From the NCBI RefSeq assembly GCF_042138895.1, contig NZ_JBHIKW010000005.1, forward strand, positions 186,001 through 250,000: 64,000 nt of DNA, written 5' to 3'. Numbering within the stretch: the stretch's first letter is position 1; each line of letters starts with the position of its first letter. Positions 59,450-64,000 of this stretch are shown piece by piece. The stretch is from Cedecea selenatireducens. GTDB lineage: Bacteria; Pseudomonadota; Gammaproteobacteria; Enterobacterales; Enterobacteriaceae. A program made the translations under genes and the position numbers. Below the pieces are notes generated by a model. The model was not told the origin of the DNA. It was given only the letters and a program-made list of their open reading frames with translations, and ran no database searches.

Positions 59450-60379
59450 ATGAAAAAGCTGATCCTCGCCGCCCTCATCGCCCTGACCACGGCTCCGGCG
59501 CTGGCCGAAAACGAACAGATTGTTTTTAGCACCCCAAACCTCGCTATGCCGTTTGAAGTGCATATGCAGCGCACCGCCGTGCAGGCCGCCAAAGAGATGG
59601 GCGTTAAGCTGCAGGTGCTCGACAGCCAGGGCAGCTCTCCTAAGCAGGCTGCCGACCTGGAAAACGCCATTACCCGTGGCGCGCAGGGATTTATCGTTTC
59701 GCCGAATGACGTTAACGCCGTGTCGAGCGCGGTAGGAGAAATTCAGGACGCTAATCTGCCGGTGGTCACGCTCGACCGCTCGGTAGCCAGCGAAAAGCCG
59801 GTGCTGCATTTCGGCGCCAACAACTACAAAGGCGGCCAGGCGGTGGCTGACTTTGTGAAAGCCAAATTCCCTGACGGCGCGGACATCGTGCTGCTGACCG
59901 GCCAGCCGGGTTCTTCCTCCAACATAGAGCGCACTAAAGGGATCCGTGATGGCCTGAAAGCCGGAGGCGATAAATACAAGATCGTCGCCGATCAGACCGG
60001 AAACTGGATGCGTTCTGAAGGTATGCGCATCGTTGAAAGCGTGCTGCCGTCGCTGCCGAAAAAACCTCAGGTCATTCTTTCTGCCAACGACGATATGGCG
60101 CTGGGAGCCATTGAAGCGCTGCAGGGGCAGGGCATGAAGCCGGGTGAAGTGCTGGTGACAGGCTTTGACGCCGTGCCGGAAGCGCTGGCCCGCGTGCGCG
60201 ATGGCTGGCTGGCGGCAACCGCCGATCAACGTCCAGGTTTTGCGGTGAAGACGGCGATGAGCCAACTGGTGGCCAATATCCGTGAGAAGAAGGCGATCAC
60301 CGGAGCAGATTACGCGCCAACGATGATAACCAAAGAAAACCTGGATCAAGCAGAGCGTATCGGCGAAGCCGGCAAGTAG
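59450..60379 (+). CDS. Inositol-type ABC transporter, periplasmic binding protein
   Basis: This 309-residue protein is a periplasmic sugar-binding protein of the RbsB/IbpA family. It has a signal peptide ending ALA, the family motifs SSPKQAADLENAITRGAQGF, GFDAVPEALARVRDG and the TADQRPG segment. It is the first transporter gene after iolG and probably binds myo-inositol; that assignment comes from context. AGAGAGA precedes the ATG. Together with the next two genes it forms a complete importer. Confidence 0.9.
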   Translation: MKKLILAALIALTTAPALAENEQIVFSTPNLAMPFEVHMQRTAVQAAKEMGVKLQVLDSQGSSPKQAADLENAITRGAQGFIVSPNDVNAVSSAVGEIQDANLPVVTLDRSVASEKPVLHFGANNYKGGQAVADFVKAKFPDGADIVLLTGQPGSSSNIERTKGIRDGLKAGGDKYKIVADQTGNWMRSEGMRIVESVLPSLPKKPQVILSANDDMALGAIEALQGQGMKPGEVLVTGFDAVPEALARVRDGWLAATADQRPGFAVKTAMSQLVANIREKKAITGADYAPTMITKENLDQAERIGEAGK

Positions 60380-60430
60380 ATCTGACAGTGCCCGTCCCGA
60401 TGCGGACGGGCGCAACAGAGGAGCAGTCTG

Positions 60431-61978
60431 ATGTCGCAACCTTTACTGAAAGTGACCGACCTGGCGAAAAGTTTCTCCGGCGTGTGGGCGCTGAGCAGCG
60501 CTCAGCTCAGCGTCGGGCAGGGGGAAATTCACGCCCTGCTGGGGGAGAACGGCGCGGGAAAATCCACGCTGCTAAAGGCGCTGGCCGGAGCACAGCCGCA
60601 AACGCGCGGCGAGATCTGGTTTAACGGTGAAACGCTGCCCGTTGATGACTCGCCGGTGGAGCGCCAGAACAAAGGCATTATTACCATTTATCAAGAGTTT
60701 AACCTGCTGCCTAATATGACGGTGGCGGAAAACATGTTTCTTGGCCGTGAGCCGCGCCGCCGGAATCTTATCGTCGACAGCAAAGCGGTGAACCAGGAAG
60801 CGCAGGTCATTCTGGACTATTTACAGCTCAACGTAGCGCCGACGACCGCCGTTGCCCGCCTGAGCGTTGCCCAGCAGCAAATGGTGGAGATTGCCAGAGC
60901 GCTGACGCTGAATGCCCGATTGATCATTATGGATGAGCCTTCTGCCGCGTTGAGCGACAGCGAAGTCGAAAGCCTGCACCGCGTGGTGCGGGAGCTTAAA
61001 GGTCGCGGCGTTAGCATTATTTATGTCACCCATCGCCTGCACGAAGTCTTCCAGCTTTGCGACCGTTTCACCGTGTTCCAGGATGGCCGCTATACCGGTT
61101 CCGGCGACGTGGCGGGCACCAACGTGGAGCAAATTATTCGCCTGATGGTCGGTCGCGACGTGGTGTTTAACCGCCGCGATGCCAGCCTCACGCACCATGA
61201 AGACAAGCCCATTCGCCTGGCGGTGAAGGGGCTCAGGCGTGAAAAACCGCCGCTCGATCCTCACGGTATCGCATTAAAAGATATAAGTTTCCACGTGCAC
61301 GCCGGTGAAGTGCTGGGCATCGCCGGGCTGGTAGGCGCCGGGCGCACCGAAGTCGCCCGCTGCCTGTTTGGCGCCGACAAATTCACCACCGGCATCTTCG
61401 AGCTGGACGGTAAACCCTATCAGCCGCAAAACCCGATGCACGCTCTGGAGCAGGGGATCGCGCTGGTGCCGGAGGATCGTAAAAAAGAGGGCGCGGTTCT
61501 TGGCCTGTCGATCCGCGACAACCTGTCTTTGTCCAGCCTCTCGTCGCTGCTGACCTGGCGCTATTTCGTTAGCCCACGTAAAGAGGACGCGCTGATCGAG
61601 TCCTATCGGCAGGCGCTGCAAATCAAAATGGTTAACGCCGAGCAGGAGGTGCGCAAGCTCTCGGGCGGTAATCAGCAAAAAGTGATCCTTGCGCGCTGTA
61701 TGGCGCTTAATCCACGGGTGCTGATCGTTGATGAGCCGACCCGCGGCATTGATGTTGGCACCAAGTCTGAAGTGCACCAGGTACTGTTCGAGATGGCAAA
61801 GCGGGGCGTGGCGGTGATCGTTATCTCTTCCGATCTGCCGGAAATCCTCGCGGTGTCTGACCGGATAATCACCCTCAGCGAAGGGCGGGTGACCGGCGAA
61901 CTGCACGGCGATGAAGCCAACGAAGAGCGGCTGATGACCCTGATGGCCATCAACCATAGCGCCTTAAGCGCCGCATAA
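60431..61978 (+). CDS. Inositol-type ABC transporter, double ATPase
   Basis: This 515-residue protein is a two-domain sugar-importer ATPase (RbsA/MglA type). The first domain has Walker A GENGAGKST, LSVAQQQ and IIMDEPSAAL. The second has the altered Walker A GLVGAGRTE, LSGGNQQK and IVDEPTRGID. The degenerate second Walker A is normal for this subfamily. GAGGAG precedes the ATG, and the permease gene follows after 11 bases. Confidence 0.92.
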   Translation: MSQPLLKVTDLAKSFSGVWALSSAQLSVGQGEIHALLGENGAGKSTLLKALAGAQPQTRGEIWFNGETLPVDDSPVERQNKGIITIYQEFNLLPNMTVAENMFLGREPRRRNLIVDSKAVNQEAQVILDYLQLNVAPTTAVARLSVAQQQMVEIARALTLNARLIIMDEPSAALSDSEVESLHRVVRELKGRGVSIIYVTHRLHEVFQLCDRFTVFQDGRYTGSGDVAGTNVEQIIRLMVGRDVVFNRRDASLTHHEDKPIRLAVKGLRREKPPLDPHGIALKDISFHVHAGEVLGIAGLVGAGRTEVARCLFGADKFTTGIFELDGKPYQPQNPMHALEQGIALVPEDRKKEGAVLGLSIRDNLSLSSLSSLLTWRYFVSPRKEDALIESYRQALQIKMVNAEQEVRKLSGGNQQKVILARCMALNPRVLIVDEPTRGIDVGTKSEVHQVLFEMAKRGVAVIVISSDLPEILAVSDRIITLSEGRVTGELHGDEANEERLMTLMAINHSALSAA

Positions 61979-61989
61979 CGGGGGAGCCC

Positions 61990-63018
61990 ATGACGCAGAT
62001 GATTACCAAAAACCAGACGCCGGCAAAAAGCGCTTCGCGCTTCGATCCGATCGCTTTCTTTGAGCGCTTCGGGGTGCTGATCTTCATGTTCCTGCTGCTG
62101 ATTTTCTTCCAGTCGCAGAACAGTAACTTCCTGTCCGAACGTAATATTTTCAACATCCTGACCGAGGTTTCCATTTACGGGATCATTGCGGTGGGTATGA
62201 CCTTTGTCATTCTTACGGCGGGTATCGATCTCTCGGTTGGTTCGATCCTTGCGGTTTGCGCAATGACCGCGGCTTATGTGATCAAGGGTGACAACTTCAC
62301 TACCGTCGATCCCAACGCCTGGGGCGGTTTTAGCTGGCTGTTGGGGCTTGGGATCTGCCTGGCTATTGGCACGCTAATAGGCTTCCTGCACGGGCTGGGC
62401 GTCACTCGCCTGCGCCTGCCGCCGTTCATCGTCACGCTGGGCGGGATGACTATCTGGCGCGGCCTGACGCTGGTGATTAACGATGGTGCGCCTATTGCCG
62501 GTTTCGATGCGGGCTACCGCTGGTGGGGACGCGGCGAAATGCTCGGCATCTCCATTCCTATCTGGATCTTCGCCATTGTCTCGATTCTGGGCTATCTGGC
62601 GCTGCATAAAACCCGCTGGGGACGCTTCGTCTATGCCATCGGCGGCAACCCCGAAGCGGCTCGCCTCGCCGGGGTCGACGTTAAGCGCGTGCTGGTCAGC
62701 GTGTATGTCGTTATCGGCTGCCTCGCAGGGCTGGCGGGCTTTGTGCTCAGCGCCCGCCTCGGCAGCGCCGAAGCGGTGGCGGGGATCTCCTTTGAGCTGC
62801 GGGTGATCGCCTCGGTGGTGATCGGCGGCACGTCCCTGATGGGCGGCTACGGGCGGATCAGCGGCACGATCATCGGCGCCATCATCATGGGGATCCTGAT
62901 TAACGGCCTGGTGTTGATGAACGTCTCGGCCTATTACCAGCAGATCATTACCGGGCTGATTATCGTGCTGGCGGTGGCGTTTGATACCTACGCCAAGAAC
63001 CGCCGTGGCGCGCTGTAA
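61990..63018 (+). CDS. Inositol-type ABC transporter, permease
   Basis: This 342-residue protein is the membrane subunit of the sugar importer (RbsC family). It has a cytoplasmic N-terminus and eight to ten hydrophobic segments starting near residue 28. The conserved ITAGIDLSVG-type motif reads LTAGIDLSVGSILA, and YAIGGNPEAARLAGVDV and GGTSLMGGYGRI are also present. It is the last transporter gene; a repeat element separates it from the dehydrogenase gene downstream. Confidence 0.92.
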   Translation: MTQMITKNQTPAKSASRFDPIAFFERFGVLIFMFLLLIFFQSQNSNFLSERNIFNILTEVSIYGIIAVGMTFVILTAGIDLSVGSILAVCAMTAAYVIKGDNFTTVDPNAWGGFSWLLGLGICLAIGTLIGFLHGLGVTRLRLPPFIVTLGGMTIWRGLTLVINDGAPIAGFDAGYRWWGRGEMLGISIPIWIFAIVSILGYLALHKTRWGRFVYAIGGNPEAARLAGVDVKRVLVSVYVVIGCLAGLAGFVLSARLGSAEAVAGISFELRVIASVVIGGTSLMGGYGRISGTIIGAIIMGILINGLVLMNVSAYYQQIITGLIIVLAVAFDTYAKNRRGAL

Positions 63019-63026
63019 GGATTGCC

Positions 63027-63195
63027 CCTCACCCTAACCCTCTCCCCAGAGGGGAGAGGGGAAAAAAGAGGGGACACCATTACAGCTGCCTCTGTTTTCC
63101 TCTTCTCTTTCAGGGAGAGGGGATAAGCGCGGGGATATTTTCAACGCTGCCTCTGTTTTCCCCTCTCCCTTTCAGGGAGAGGGCCGGGGTGAGGG
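63027..63195. repeat. Intergenic element with 21-base terminal inverted repeats, copy 3
   Basis: A 169-base element begins CCCTCACCC-TAA-CCCTCTCCC and ends with GGGAGAGGG-CCG-GGGTGAGGG. Inside, a block starting GCTGCCTCTGTTTT and ending CAGGGAGAGGG occurs twice in direct orientation (about 63085-63121 and 63146-63183). It lies inside the iol gene series. Confidence 0.85.
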
Positions 63196-63227
63196 TAAAG
63201 GACAGGTAACGACTTCAGGAACAACAC

Positions 63228-64000
63228 ATGAAAAAGGTCAGAATTGGTTTAATCGGCACCGGCTACATCGGCAAAGCGCACGCAATAGCCTACGCGCAGG
63301 CGCCGACGGTTTTTGATCTGCAGGGCGAACTGGTCCGTGAAATGGTGGCGGAAGTCACGCCTGAGCTGGCGGCCAAACGCGCTACGGCGTTTGGCTTTAA
63401 TCGCTCCACCGGCGACTGGCGCGAGCTGGTAGCAGATCCAAACATCGATGTGGTGGACATCTGCTCCCCAAATCATCTGCATAAAGAGATGGCGCTGGAG
63501 GCGATTCGCCACGGCAAGCACGTCTATTCGGAGAAGCCGCTGGCGCTCAACGCCCGCGATGCCCGGCTGATGGTGGATGCCGCCGATCTGGCTGGCGTGA
63601 AGACATTGGTCGGCTTCAACTACATGAAGAACCCGACCGCGCAGCTGGCAAAGCAGATTATCGAACGCGGAGAGATTGGCGAAGTGATCCACTTCTACGG
63701 CACCCATAACGAAGACTATATGGCCGATCCGCTTTCGCCGATCCACTGGCACTGCTTCAAAGAAACCGCAGGGCTTGGCGCGCTGGGGGATCTGGCGGCG
63801 CACATCGTCAATATGGCGCAGTACCTGGTGGGCGACATTCGCGAAGTCTGCGGCGATTTGAAAATAGTGGTTCCGCAGCGCCCGGCTTCGGCGGGCAGTA
63901 GTGAAATGGTTACCGTGGAAAACGAAGATCAGGCGCACGCGATGGTGCGTTTTGAAGGCGGTGCTCAGGGGGTGATCGAAACGTCACGCGTTGCCAGCGG
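63228..64000 (+). CDS. Gfo/Idh/MocA-family dehydrogenase, cut by window end
   Basis: The frame from ATG 63228 stays open to the end of the window (257 complete codons). It shows the NAD-binding GTGYIGKAHAIAYAQ, the EKPLALNARDA motif with the catalytic lysine, and LGALGDLAAHIVNMAQYL with the catalytic-type Asp and His. It is a paralogue of iolG, probably a further inositol-isomer dehydrogenase such as those acting on scyllo-inositol or other oxidised inositols; the precise substrate is inferred from context. CAGGA lies 11 bases before the ATG. Confidence 0.88.
   Translation, partial: MKKVRIGLIGTGYIGKAHAIAYAQAPTVFDLQGELVREMVAEVTPELAAKRATAFGFNRSTGDWRELVADPNIDVVDICSPNHLHKEMALEAIRHGKHVYSEKPLALNARDARLMVDAADLAGVKTLVGFNYMKNPTAQLAKQIIERGEIGEVIHFYGTHNEDYMADPLSPIHWHCFKETAGLGALGDLAAHIVNMAQYLVGDIREVCGDLKIVVPQRPASAGSSEMVTVENEDQAHAMVRFEGGAQGVIETSRVAS

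Noticed and set aside
1..64000. CRISPR arrays, tRNA or rRNA genes, insertion sequences, prophage genes
   Set aside because: None seen. The repeats found are too few, unevenly spaced and without array structure; no transposase, integrase or phage gene is recognisable.

Overview
The window reads as chromosomal DNA of a member of the Enterobacteriaceae (Enterobacter/Cedecea/Leclercia-like; the genus cannot be fixed from sequence alone). Almost every gene has a close E. coli or Salmonella counterpart, recognised here from memory of the families and not by a database search. Housekeeping blocks keep the E. coli order (tolC-ygiB-ygiC, nudF-yqiB-cpdA-yqiA-parE, qseBC-ygiW-parC-plsC-ftsP-ygiQ, dkgA-yqhD-yqhC-yghB-metC-exbBD). 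Accessory blocks differ from E. coli.

Layout. 1-485: end of a MurP-type PTS permease. 659-4091: taurine operon tauABCD. 4135-5316: nepI. 5906-12014: fimAICDHF chaperone-usher fimbria of the Salmonella type. 12090-15598: its regulators fimZ, fimY, an EAL-domain gene and fimW on the minus strand. 15812-17476: serine chemoreceptor tsr behind a sigma-28 promoter. 17520-18104: unknown membrane protein. 18219-20463: ubiK, an FMN riboswitch, ribB and ygiD. 20499-23994: ygiC, ygiB, tolC. 24207-28767: nudF-yqiB-cpdA-yqiA-parE. 28833-39601: ygiN, mdaB, qseCB, ygiW, parC, plsC, ftsP, ygiQ. 39713-44090: a HAD phosphatase convergent with a phosphonate-type importer phnC-D-E1-E2. 44310-50983: dkgA, yqhD, yqhC, yghB, metC, exbB, exbD. 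50984-53490: a gene-poor stretch with large inverted repeats, three unrecognised genes and a relic of yghZ. 53563-64000: a myo-inositol catabolic region (iolR, iolA, iolD, iolG, a sugar ABC importer and a second Gfo/Idh/MocA dehydrogenase cut by the window end).

How the parts work together. The tau genes import taurine and release sulfite from it. The fim genes build a mannose-type fimbria under the FimZ/FimY/FimW circuit, with an EAL protein that may link it to cyclic di-GMP. The iol genes import and oxidise inositol under IolR. The phn genes import a phosphonate or phosphate ester, but no C-P bond-cleaving gene is visible.

Non-coding points of interest: a family of three intergenic elements with the same 21-base terminal inverted repeats (37235-37336, 51321-51419, 63027-63195). 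The middle one sits at the centre of a roughly 630-base fold-back structure. There are also candidate operators in the iol region and hairpins inside the phn and yqhD-dkgA operons. No tRNA, rRNA, CRISPR array, insertion sequence or prophage was seen. Nothing in the window is clearly a new biological system; the best candidates for novelty are the orphan genes and repeats at 51063-53196.
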